Origin: Magnaporthiopsis rhizophila
Taxonomy: Eukaryota; Ascomycota; Sordariomycetes; Magnaporthales; Magnaporthaceae
Assembly: GCA_003049465.1 (NCBI GenBank)
Contig: PYSS01000090.1
Coordinates: 1-64,000, forward strand
Direction of reading: 5' to 3'
Length of the DNA: 64,000 nt
A program made the position numbers and the translations under genes. How positions within the stretch are numbered: the stretch's first letter is position 1; each line of letters starts with the position of its first letter. Under the pieces are notes generated by a model. It worked only from the letters and a program-made list of their open reading frames with translations. It was not told the DNA's origin and searched no databases. This document shows, piece after piece, positions 1 through 11,194 of the stretch.

Positions 1-392
1 GAAGTAGAGGAAGAAGGAGAGACATCAGAGTTGTAAAGAGTGTGGGAGGGCTGGAAAGTGGCTCAGCCAATGACGCAAGGAGATTTAGGAATGTTTGCAA
101 AGATCGTGGTGGGTGAGATGGTGAAACGAGGGAAAGTTGCCACAGGCATACGTCAAGAGAGACATAAAGTCGAAAGGGCGTTGAAGGTCGGCAGGGGATC
201 ATTAATCGTGTCAAACGCGGGGAGGAAGAAGATGTAGAGAAGAGGAAAACCCGATCGAAAGTTGAAGGTGTCAAAAAAGAGAGAAAAAAAGAAAAGAGAA
301 GAGGTGGAAATGACAAGGAAGAATGTTTTGATCCAAATAGGATCTGGAAATCCAAAAGGCGTGCGTGTGTATGTGGTGTGTGTGTTTTCCGT
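1..392. other. Non-coding left edge, 3' flank of the first gene
   Basis: No convincing gene. It is purine-rich on the plus strand and contains a short GT-rich run near 365-385. It probably holds the 3' UTR of the minus-strand gene that ends at 393. The short open frames here lack family resemblance and have poor codon use. Confidence 0.5.
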
Positions 393-3300
393 CTATAATC
401 CCGAGGCGGCCTCGGTGAGAACGCTCAGTAGGCTGGCTGCGGCGCCACCAATGCCGGCTGCGCCCAGGGTCTGGCCCCACGCCTTCTTCTTCTCGCGACG
501 GGCCTCCTCGCGGTCGCGGCTCGAGGCGCCGCCGTTGGACTCTCCGCGGCTGTGGCGGTAAGAAGAGTCGCCAGAGTTGGAGTAGCGGTGGCGGCGGTGG
601 TGGTCGCGGTCGCGGCTGCGCTCACGCTCGCGGTACCGGTCCGGGTCGCGGTCGCGGTCGCGGCGGCGGCGATCCCTGTCGCGCTGCTCCCGCTCCCGCT
701 CCCGCTCCCGCTCCCGCTCCCTTTCCCTCTCCCGCTCGGCGCGCTCCTTGTCCTTGCGCTCGCGGCGTCTCTGCTCGGCTGCCAGGTCCTCAGCCGAGAC
801 CTCGACGGGACCCTCGCGGTCGAATCGGACGTGGTTTTCGTTCCTGTTCTTCAGGATCGGCTTGGGAGAGACCGTGCTGGCGGGCGACGTCTTGGCGTCA
901 CCGTTCTTGCTGTCGGTGGTTGACGATGACATGGGGAGGATGAAGGGGTACACCTTGGTGCCCTTCTCCTCGGCGTCGGCGGAGCTGTCCTGCGAGGAGC
1001 TTTTCTCCTTCGCCTCCGTCTTCTCCTTCTCGGCCTTGGCGGTGCTGCTGCTCTTGCTGTCGACGCGGCGGGAGCGGCTGCGGCGGTCCTTCTCGTCATC
1101 CGAGGATTCGCTCGAGTCCCAGAGCACGCTCTCATCCTCGCTCGTCGAGCCAGACCGGGATTTCTCGTCACGGAAGCCCGAGTCCGCGCGGTTGCTGCCG
1201 CCGCGCTCGTAGTGGGGAGGCGGCTGGAAGCGCTTGCCGCTGTAGCTGGAGCCGCCCATTCTCTGGCTGCGCACCTCGAGGGTCTGGTGCGCGTACTGGG
1301 CGATCTCGGCCTTGGTAAGCTCGCCCAGGACGGCGACAAAGTCCGGGCGGGCCTCGTAGCGGACTCCGGCGCGGGCCAGAACCTCGGGGCTAACAAGAGT
1401 TCGGCGGATCTTGGTCCAGGTGGCGTCGAGCGGGATCTCACGGCCGGAGCTGTCGGGTTGAAGGCGCGACGCCAGACGCGGGAGCTGTTGGTATGTGGCC
1501 GGCATGGGCGGCGAGGCGCCATACGCCGGAGGTGGCGTCTGAGTGGCCACGGCGGTGGAGGTGGCCGGGCTGGTGTAGGCCGGCGGCAGGGAGGGTGCGT
1601 AGCGGGGAGACACGCCGAGCTGGTCGGCAGCCGTCGGAGGGGCGGGCAGGTAGCGCGGCGTGGCGCTGCTGGGAGACGTGCCGGGCGACACATACTTGGG
1701 AGGAGGGAGGTTGGTGGAGAGCCGCATTGTCGCCATCTGCGACGCGAGGCGTTCCGCCTCTCTGTGATCGAGCTGCATCAGGTCTCGTGTGGATATGATG
1801 GCCAGCTGGTTTTGGGCGCTGCTCGATTCAGAGCCCGAGTCTGTGCAGTCAGACACCGACGACCGCCGCTCAAGCGCAGACAGACCACTGCTCTGCTGTT
1901 CATAGAGGACAGGAGGATGGAGCAGCTGAGGGGAAGTGATTTGAGAGGAGGCGGCTTGGGGCTGCGGCGGGGAATGCTGTGCTTGAGCATGCGGGCTCGG
2001 CTGAGGCTGCGTTTGCGGGTGGGAGACGTGGGGATTATATGTTTGCAGAGGCTGCTGCTGGCGATGATGCTGCTGCTGCCCCTGAGCCCGGAAGGGATTG
2101 GTGCCGCTCCTGGACGGAGAAGGCGGGCCTTCTGGGCCTTCTGGGCCTTGTGGGCTCCGAGGTGATGCCGGGTTGGAGGGGGACAAGGGTGGCGGTGCGC
2201 TGCTATAATCGGGTGGACTGCGGTCGAGTTTGACGGAAGGCAAGAACTTCTCGTTCATGTTGGCAGGGTAGACGACCTCCTTGGGACTGAGATCGCCCTC
2301 AGGGGTATGCGGGTACGACGCCGGGGTCACCGTCATGGGTGGCCCGCGCGAGAGTGGAGACGGCTGCCGGACATGCACAGAAGGCTGCTGCTGCTGGTCG
2401 AGAAGACCACGCACCGAAGGCGGGCTGTCGTTGTCTAACAGGCCGTTCGAGTCCATCTCGCGGATGTACGCTCGGAGCACTTCCTGCAGTTGGGGTGAGA
2501 TTCGCCTGAATCAGTACTCGTTCCGGACCAAAGCCCAAGGCAACACAGACAATTTGGGCAGCGTCGCACAGCGCCAGGAGCGTTCTGGCCAGACCTGCTC
2601 GTCTGCGCGGCAAAGGACGGCGCGATATGTACAAGTGTTGAGAGAAAACGCAACAAACGTTGAGAGACATGCATGCACTCTAACAAGGAAGCAGGGGGTG
2701 ACACAAAAATAGAACAGAAAAGCTCCTCCATGGTGGATAGGGAAAGACGACTCGGTTGGGGTGGTGTTCATGCGGGTCCACACAAAAAAATAGCATACCT
2801 TGTTGCGCATCAGCACATCGCTAGAGAATCCCTCGCGGGAGAGTTCTTCGCAAAACTGTTGCCACAGCTCCTCCTCTTGCGCGTCGCCGCCGGGGCCATG
2901 CGGGCCGCCGGTGGCGACTCTGCGGCGGGCCAAGCGGACCGCGATGGCATCCACCTTATCCTTAATAGCATCCAGCTGCTGGCTCTGAGGGTTGTCGACA
3001 AAGGTCCTCGCGGTGGCCGGGTTGTGCAGCTGGACTGTGTCGAGGAAGATGTCGATGTTGGTCTTCTGGTTGGCCAGCTTGGTGCGGATGAGGGCGATCA
3101 TATCCTTCTCGCGGCTCTCGGTGGTACCGGCGATGTAGCCGTCGCGCGGCGGGCCGTCGGCGGAGGGCGTGTCGGCGCTGCTGCCGCCATACTTCTCGAG
3201 GATGGTATCGAGCTGCTTGAGCGTGAACTCGCAGTCCTCGACGATGGGGCCCAGCTGGCGCGCATAGACGCTGTGCTCCTGCTGAGTTGTGTTCAGGAGG

Positions 3301-3593
3301 CTGTCCGGGTCCTCGGCTTCGACGCGCAGGTGCTTGAGCACCGTGTGCAGGCCCCTGACCACCGTCGCGATGTCGGAAAAGTCAGGTCCGGCCAGACGCG
3401 CGCGCCGGTATAGCGCCCGTGCGAGCCCGTCCGCCTCTGCGATGCGCGCGACCGACGTGTTTCCGCGGTTCATGCCTAGTGCATCCATATGTTTCCGAAC
3501 TTGTATAAAAATCTTTGCTCCGTTCCTCCTATTGCCCTCACCTTGGGCGGCGCCTTCAGTGGGTTGAGCCAGAGCAGTCGACGACGTGACCAC
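393..3593 (-). CDS. Low-complexity fungal protein with DUF8035-like module
   Basis: Two clear exons, 3593-2799 and 2483-393, are joined across a 315-bp intron (donor GTATGC at 2798, acceptor CTGCAG ending at 2484) in phase 0, giving 961 aa. The first 265 residues look helical and resemble the N-terminal part of fungal signalling-type proteins, with no catalytic motif seen. The middle is rich in Pro, Gln and Ser. Around residues 607-662 is a block starting IPLDATWTKI and including YEARPDFVAVLGEL, which I recall as the DUF8035 family of Pezizomycotina. The C-terminal third is dominated by Arg-Glu and Arg-Asp dipeptides and Lys-rich stretches, then a short Ala/Gly-rich tail. A 66-bp in-frame segment (3541-3476) with GTGAGG and CACTAG ends may be a further intron, giving 939 aa. 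Function is unknown. Gene and central exons are sure; the start exon is less so. Confidence 0.8.
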
Positions 3594-6500
3594 CTAGCTA
3601 GCCGTACGCGATATCGTAAAGTGGAAAGAAAATGCCTGCCTCGTCCGAGTGTTCTGATCCTAAAACGCGAGCCCAGGTGAGCCGAGCAGTTTTCGAGGTT
3701 TCCGTTGTGAGGAGAAGCTAGGGCTGGTGAGTCGCGATCGAGAGGGTGTCGCTCGTACCCTTGGTGCAATAGGTGGCGGTGTTATATGGGCATGGAGCTT
3801 ATGCAAGCAAGCCTCCAGGGCAGTGCTGTGGGGGGGAGGGGACCGTGACAGGAGTGACGTGGAGCAGCAGAGATGATGTGTTTGGGGATAAAGGGATGGA
3901 AGATATCTGCTTTTATCCAATACCAGGGATTCGAGGCGGAAAGGCAGAGAAGCAATGGAGGAGCAAAGCCCAAAAGGCCAGGGCGACGGGAATGAAAAAG
4001 AAGATGGCGCCACGGCACGTTTGAGACTTGGTCACAGGCCTTCGCCAGTGACAAAAGGCGAGCGCTAATCAGAAGGTTGGCTGGTGGGGGCGTGAGAGCT
4101 GAGATGGGGCCGATGAGCCAAGCCCAAATGCAACGGCTTGGGAATGGAAAAGCGCGGGCAGTCAACGCCACGGGGACCGTACCCAGTACCTCGAGAACCT
4201 CGGGCTCGGCTGCATTGTCATCGAGCAAATCGCACGCGCCCAAGTCGCAATGCTGAGGGCTCCAAAGAGGGTGTGGGCCCACGTTGGTTGGGACTGCTTG
4301 ACCTGCCTCGTCGCGGGCGCCCAGCCGGCGGCTTACCGGTTAGGTTCGTCTGTCTTTTTTTTTTTCTTCCCTACTGCTGCTGCTGCTGCCAGATCACTTT
4401 TCGCGCCCCTGTCCTTGACATCCCGTGCCTTAACCTGCATGTGCAGACAGGGTACCCTCGCATTTGTTAAACCCGGTCCGAGCCCCGTCAGTGCTTATGT
4501 TTTTTTTTATCAAATCAATCTTGTTCTTGCTACAGTGTGAGGCTCTTGTCATCCAGGGGCGACAATGAGGCATGGAGGGGCAACGGGCAGCATTATCGTG
4601 ATGTGACTGAACGGAAGAATAGGTAGGTACATCCAGCCTGGCGGCCCGACCTGGGATTTTGCGCACAAACTTGAATGACGTCGACGCTCGGGTGCGTGGC
4701 GCACTTCGGCCTTTGCAACCCATGACCCCATGACGGCGGGAGGGGAAACCGGCCAATGGTAGGCCGGCGCATCGACGTGCCCTGTCAACGGACAGGGGTT
4801 GCTGGTACGCGATGCCCGTTACGGCGAGCAACAGCCCGCGCTCGCTCAGTCTAGAATTCGCTGCGCCCTAGAGCTCCCCACGTCGGCCAAAAAATTACAC
4901 GGACCTCCTATACAAAATCCCACAGTGCGCCACTGGTCCGTGTTTTTATTTGGTCAGCGTGCTCCCCCGCCATGCTTTTGCTTGTGCGCTTGCAACACTC
5001 CGGAAACAAGGGGAAAAAAGTGACCTTTTTTTTTTTTTTTTTACGGTGGCAAGAGCTAGAGTGACTCTGGTGATACCGTCCAGGAAGCTTAAATTAACCG
5101 TTACCACCCGAAGGCCACGCACACACGTTGGCCACGTTGGCCATGAAACTCTACCGTCGGCAATTCCATTGGGAACCAACCCCTGGCCGCTCAGGTCACT
5201 GTGTGACGAAATCATTCAATTAGGGGAGATGGAGCACAGGGCACAATACAACCCAGGGAAGGGATCGTCGGTCTGCCAGTCCCTGAAACGAGGATTTTTG
5301 TGTTCGAACCGGAGGACAGCCCGACGAAGCAGGAAACCGAGTTCCCCGCCGACAGATCGGCGGAGGGTAGGTACCTGGCTCAGGACCGTGTTACGACAGA
5401 CAGCATGCAGTTGCACGGGCCGATTTGGATCTGCTTTTGCCACCTCGTGTCCTAATCACCGTGCAGAAAAGCGTCACACAGGATACCTAGATGCGACCAG
5501 CACTAGGTCTGGCGTGGGAAATCCTGTCTGGAGACCTCGAATGCGTGCAATCACGTATTAATGATTTGTGGTATTCGCGAACCATGATATGTGCCACATG
5601 TAGTGCATGCACCGCCCCAGCTTCGCCGATTGTTGCAGCTCAGCCCACCTACCTAATGCCCAACTGCTGCAACAATTCCCGCGTGCTAAGCGCGATCAGG
5701 AACCCTGTGTGGCAAGGCTGTCGGTCGCTAACTGGGACAGGAACCGTCTACCTAGCGGACGGCCTCACTTTGACGGAACTCTTGTCCGGAACATGCCATC
5801 AATACTTGGCTCCCAGGCAAAAACAACACGCACAAGAACATCGCAGCTTGCCCGGCGCCAACCGCATATGGCCAGCATCACCCGCCCGGCCATTCCCATG
5901 GCTTGCTGGATGTTGGGAATGGACGAGGCGGCCAACAACATCAAGGCCAAGCTTTTTCCTGTTCACGGAACCGCCGAGCAATACCACGTTTACATACTTT
6001 TCTTCACCATCCGCCGACATCCATGCTACGCACGTACGCACGCACGCCACCTGGATCGGGCGGCGTCCCCTCACAATCACACTCCCCGTTGCATTCACCG
6101 GGGCGAGTCCCCACGTCTCCTCTCTCAAAGGCTGAATCTATTCATAGCCCGACATCTCCATCCATTTCCATGCCCCCTTGTTTGAGGTTACACTAGCTAT
6201 AAGCATCTCCGGCGATGTTTTCAAACCCAAATTATCTGAAACAACCAATTCAACTAGGAGTATGCCTTATATAGCGAAGCTCGCGAAGCTCCCGGCTCCC
6301 GTTGCAATACCAATAGGACAGGGAACTAGTTGCGTCGTGCCGACTTCGTGGAGGGGTCGTAGCCGGCAGCTCCATTTCCGCGCTTCGTGACCATACCATA
6401 AAGCCTGACCGAGCCCACCTGGGGCTTCGGTATATCTCCAGGTTAGGTGAGACGCCGGGCAACACAAAGTGTCAGCCACGGCCGCACGCCTAGAATTGTA

Positions 6501-7643
6501 AACCATTCGCGTTGGTCACGATAAAATAAGTATTTCTTGGATATCATCTCGGCAGCCCAGCCTCACACCAGGAGAAAGCCTTGTTTTCCCTTGCTAACCC
6601 ATCTTGAGATAAAACACGACACGGCGGCGGCGCCCTACTCGCAGTCCATGCCTCGTGTGTTTATCTGCATGTCTTGAGCCCAAAAGTCGCCCCTCAGCCG
6701 CAATGCGCGCGTCCGGCCCCATGACACCCACCTATCAACCACAGCGAACGAGGCAAGCGACTTCCAGTCGTCCGTTTGTAACCAGTACCACGCCTTTCCC
6801 ACATATCTGCCCAACGCCATGATTGGTCCATGTGGCCACCGGCCATCCACCAGATCGCCCCCTCCCTCCCAGTGCCCAGCGGCCCGGCTGCCTCCTCATC
6901 AGGTTAGTTAGGCCGACCGCCCCAGCAATAACATCCAAGCCCTCTACACCCAACCGACGCACAAGACCCTCTATGTCTAAGTGGAGGAAAGGAAAAGGGA
7001 GGGTACGTTATGTCGGATTCGGACGGTGGCTTTTTTTCGTCCGTTTGTGCGCACCACCTACGTGCACAGCTAGCCGGCCCAACAGTCCCCAGTTGCCCGA
7101 AACATGTGCATTTCTCTGTGAAGCGGTGGCCATTTTATGTACGGTACCTATTCGTCTGCTACTTCAGGTCTAGCATATGACAGCAGACGCTGCTGGACTC
7201 CTCGCGTGTTATACGGCAAGGCAGCAGGTTAAACAGGGTGGAGGAACATTGTATTGGCGCACGGATCGGAAGCGATCTAGAATAACATGTGCTTGGCAAG
7301 ACTGATCCAAAGAGCCCGGGCTGACGGACGGGGTGAATATCGAACTCGGGCAAAGGAGAGCGTGTCAGCGGCGGTCACAAGTTTAGACGCCAATGCGGCA
7401 ACTCGACCTTAAGCGGATGGAACAGGCGAAAGAGAGTAAGTCGGCGCGAACGAAATTCGGAAACCCAGTCAACCTCTCAGAGTCCGGTAACAATCGAAAA
7501 GGTGGTTAAGACCTGCGCTAGCCTTGCCTATACATGCTACATGCCCAATTGCTGGGCATATGCGTGCTATCTGCCTCCGGGTGTGTGGGATAGAGCCCGT
7601 CGGATGGACGACTGGGTTTACCGCCGCCCCCAAACCATTATTG
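3594..7643. other. Gene-poor 4-kb intergenic region
   Basis: I see no supported gene on either strand. It has scattered T runs (for example 5027-5042) and TAGGTA-type short elements near 4621 and 5365. The open frames here, up to about 210 codons, have no family resemblance and no matching splice pattern. The left edge includes the promoter of the minus-strand gene ending at 393. A relic transposon or a non-coding RNA cannot be excluded by eye. Confidence 0.45.
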
Positions 7644-10526
7644 CTATATCACAATCCTCTCAAACGAGTAATCTGCCACCTTCTTGCTGGTCAAGAGACC
7701 GATCTCCCTCGCCGTCCTCTCCTTGATCTCACCGCCCGAGACAATCTTCCGCTTCGACACTTGGTGCTTCGTGGCTTTGGCCCCGAGAGGCAGGGCCGAG
7801 GGCAGACTGGTTGACGACACCGCTGCAAGGTCCTTGCTGCTGCCCGTCTTCTGGGGCAGAGACGCCCCATATCGGACCACCTCGGTCAGAATGCCCCGCA
7901 GGTACACTGCCTCCTCGACGCCCTCGAGAGCGACACTGACCTCTAGCTTCATAGAGCTAAGGAAATCTGCCGCATCGACGTGATCGCCCGACCCGCCGCC
8001 TGCCAGTGCAAGCATGTCGTTGATGAGCCAGCCGCCCGGGCCCACTGAGTCGATACACTGGCACAGGAGGTCCGCGATGGAGCGAATGCTGCTGTCCGAA
8101 GCGGCTTCTACCTCATCATTCTCAACAAGCCGCGTGCCGTCCAGATACCGGCTGGTCCAACCGCCTCTGTTGAGTTCCATCCGAAGTAGATAGATCAAAG
8201 AGAGCGTCTCTTCCGGCCGGAATATCTGCTGGATAGCTCGCACGTTTGCCGAGGAAGGGCAGCCTCCTAGCTTGTTGAAGGCTATGCTGAGCCCTCGCGA
8301 GCGGTTGCTAGACTCATCGACGAGGTAGTGTTCAGTGACGTTGAGCTGCTCCTCAAGCCGGTCGAGCTCCATACCGATTTCTCTACTCTCCTGCGCGTCG
8401 TTCTCGGTATCGTTGGCTGAAGACTCTGTGAGGAGGTTCTTGGTCATCTTCTGCGGGTCTTGGATCAGCTCGAGGCTACGCATTATGATCTTGACCGCAG
8501 ACAGAATCTCAACAGGCCCAACAACAGTGGCGGCCAGCCATGTGAGCAGCAGCCCGAGTGTCGGGTCGACCTCTGCCAGGACCAACGGAAGCTGTTCTGC
8601 CAGCACGTTTTCTGAACCGTCCAGGTCAGGGTGCTCAGACTCGAGGGCCGTCTGAAGGTTGGGGATCGAGAGGTGACCAGCAAGAGCCAGATACTGGAGC
8701 ACACCGCTCCAGGGAAGGCGGCAGCGCAACCGCCAACCCAGCAGATTGGAGACTCCATCATTGACCACGGTGAACATACGCTGTATGCTATACATGACCA
8801 TGCGCCGGTCGGCTTGTTTCAGCTGATCGGGAAAGCTCCAGATCGGGAGTGCGCGCCCATTGACGGCCCAGTAGGAATCTCCGTTTGATCCCGTGACGCG
8901 ACGAGGCCCCGCTGCTACGCCATTGGCCTTGGGTTCGTCAACATCCATGGCCGCACCTTCAGCGTCAGTATTGCCGGGTTCCACGCCATCCACGCAATGA
9001 ACCTCGAATGAGAAGGCCATGAACTTTTCAAAGTCATCATATTCGCCAGACTCCATGGCATCCTCGGCTTGCTTGGCATCATCCATCCAGGACCCTAGCC
9101 CATAAACGCTCTCGAGAGGGGGCGGGGTAAACGTTGAGAAAGCTGTGGCTTCGAATTTCCCGGAGGGCTTGCTGATCTTTACCGGAGCGGCCAGTCCGCG
9201 ACCGATCGAATCGATGAGAAGTCCCTCGGTCCGGCGCTTCTTTGATCTGCTCTTGGGAGCCTCCAGCTGGATCGCGACCAATGACGCTCCGCAAAGGGCA
9301 ACCACCATCTCGAGACGGGCGAAATATGCGATGAGCTTGTACGAGCCCGCTTGTTTTGGCGACGCCTCCACAGGTAGGGAAGCCTGCAATGATCGGTAGA
9401 GCGGGTTGTATATGGCCAGGTCTTTGTCGGTAGCCGTGAGGATAGAGGTTTTGGAGATTCGAAGAAAAGAGCGTGCGCCTGGGATATGGAGCTCGCTCTC
9501 GACTCTGGGGACTGCAGACGAGATGCCATAAGTCGTAACTGTCTCTGCGCAAAGCTCGGTGACGGAGCCAGAAGCGAGATCGAAACGGTAGATGGGGGGC
9601 TCCTTGGAGCTTGATGATCGTGCGGGGAGAGGCGCGGCGAAGATTTGTACGATCCTCTGACTGCTAGTGGTGCTACCATTGGTTGGCGGCGGAATCGCAG
9701 CGACGTGGACATGGCGAACCTCCTTATCGGCGACGGATGCCGTCGAGAGTAGAACCAGGATGTCGATACACCCTCCGTCTTCTATTGTGCTTGGCAAGAA
9801 GAGCTTGATGAGATCGTCCTTTCCCCCGAATAGGCCGCGCACAACGTCGGCAACAGATGCTGACTGCGCAAGATCGATGCGCAACTCTGCCGAGGCAGTC
9901 AGCCCCGTATCCTGCTTGAGCGCCGCAGGAGTTGCCGACCACCTCTCTTCGAGTGATTCGCCATCAAAACAGGAGACGCTGCCCGTCTTGGTGACCGCGA
10001 TGAGGTCTGCGTGGGAATGAGCGGATGTTGCGGCGGATGTCGAGGTAAGGTGGACAATACGGTGTGATCGAGGAAGAGGGTGGGAGACGCTGGTCGAAGC
10101 GCTGGCTCCGGCGGCCCCGAGGGCATCCTTATACAGCGAGAGCTTGGGTCTTGGCTCCAAGGTGGAGGCATAGGTGTACCTCGTAACGCTGTTATCGGAG
10201 GACTTCCATCTCAACGAGAAGGGTGGGCAGCTGAAGGAGGCTTGCGGGGGGACGGGATACGAGGTGATCAGTCTCGACGAAGGGGCCTGCAGCTACAGTT
10301 AGCAACGTATAGGCAGCATTTCTTCTGTGTGCGAGGTACAAACATCGTATATGTTAAGCGCCTCGCCGTTGATGCCGACGGCAAGCTCTGGGCGTTTTCG
10401 CTTTTTGGACGCTTGGGCCTGCCCGAACACTTCTCCAACGACATAGGTTTCGGCCGTCTGGTCCAGCGTCTTGGGAAGCGATGTCAGCTCGTATGGCTTC
10501 TGTATTCTGAAGTGGGATGCCATCAT
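7644..10526 (-). CDS. UTP8: U3 snoRNA-associated protein Utp8 (t-UTP subcomplex)
   Basis: Utp8 is a subunit of the t-UTP (UTP-A) part of the small-subunit processome, acting in the nucleolus in pre-rRNA transcription and early 18S processing. Exon 1 (10526-10344) encodes 61 residues beginning with FRIQKPYELTSLPKTL a few residues in, the typical Utp8 N-terminus, and ends at NIYD. A 57-bp intron (donor GTTTGT at 10343, branch GCTAAC, acceptor CTGCAG ending 10287) is followed by exon 2 (10286-7644), which continues APSSRLITSYPVPP. The product is about 941 aa, usual for ascomycete Utp8. The N-terminal half reads as a beta-propeller, the C-terminal half as helical, with a Lys/Arg-rich stretch near the end (KRKIVSGGEIKERTAREIGLL, shortened here). 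Two ATGs (10526 and 10523) are adjacent; I chose the first. It is divergent from ELG1. The donor GTTTGT is weaker than GTAAGT. Confidence 0.85.
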
Positions 10527-11194
10527 GCTCCCGCCCTTGCGACGGCGCGCCGATCTAAGTGACTGGACAGGGAGGAAAAGTGTTACGCAGGTGGTGAAGT
10601 TGACTTGCGACGCGGCTCCCGCGCTGCTTCTGAGGTTCTCACGACGACCAAAAAAAAAAAAAAAAATCCTCCAGAGGTGCACGGCCAATTGAAGTGGGGT
10701 CCAACACCATATCTTTTATCGGCTCCCTGTGAGTGGTGGGACCCGCGACCGCTCCCCCACCCATTCAAAGCTGTCCGCTGACATAATCCTTGTGCTCCAT
10801 TACTAGCCATGAGCTTGCAGGGGTCCGCGCTCCCGCCACAGGGCGTCATCCATCAAAGTCGCGATTTATAGTGGGTGGGATGCGTGAACTGCAGACGCGA
10901 TTCAACGCGCCTCGATTAAAGGGCCGCTGTCTGCCTCCGCAACCGCTCTCACACTGCAACCACACCACTTAAACATATCACTTCTCTCCAGACCGATGGC
11001 AATCACAGTCCGAGTATCATACATTGGTCACATATGGATTAATGCCTTCAACAAACGTTCCGCTCTTTGCATGCCTCCCTATATCCACGGACTGTCACCG
11101 CCCTCGACCCAACCCCCACGGCCAGCACGCTGATCAGCTTGTCTGGTGATCGCATATCACTGGAGAGCGGCTGAATCGCCCTATCTACATAGGG
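10527..11194. other. Divergent promoter region between UTP8 and ELG1
   Basis: This 668-bp spacer separates two divergently read nuclear housekeeping genes. It contains a poly-A run at about 10650-10666 and no open frame of note. Shared control of the two genes is possible, but I see no specific operator. Confidence 0.5.

Noticed and set aside
1212..2165. Long plus-strand frame opposite the DUF8035-like gene
   Set aside because: Arg/Gly-rich antisense shadow of a GC-rich coding exon.
3782..4282. 166-codon minus-strand open frame
   Set aside because: Trp/Pro/Leu-rich chance frame; no signal peptide logic or family.
5295..5315. GTTCGAACC-like T-loop of a tRNA
   Set aside because: Neighbouring bases do not pair as a T-stem, and no acceptor or anticodon arm is found.
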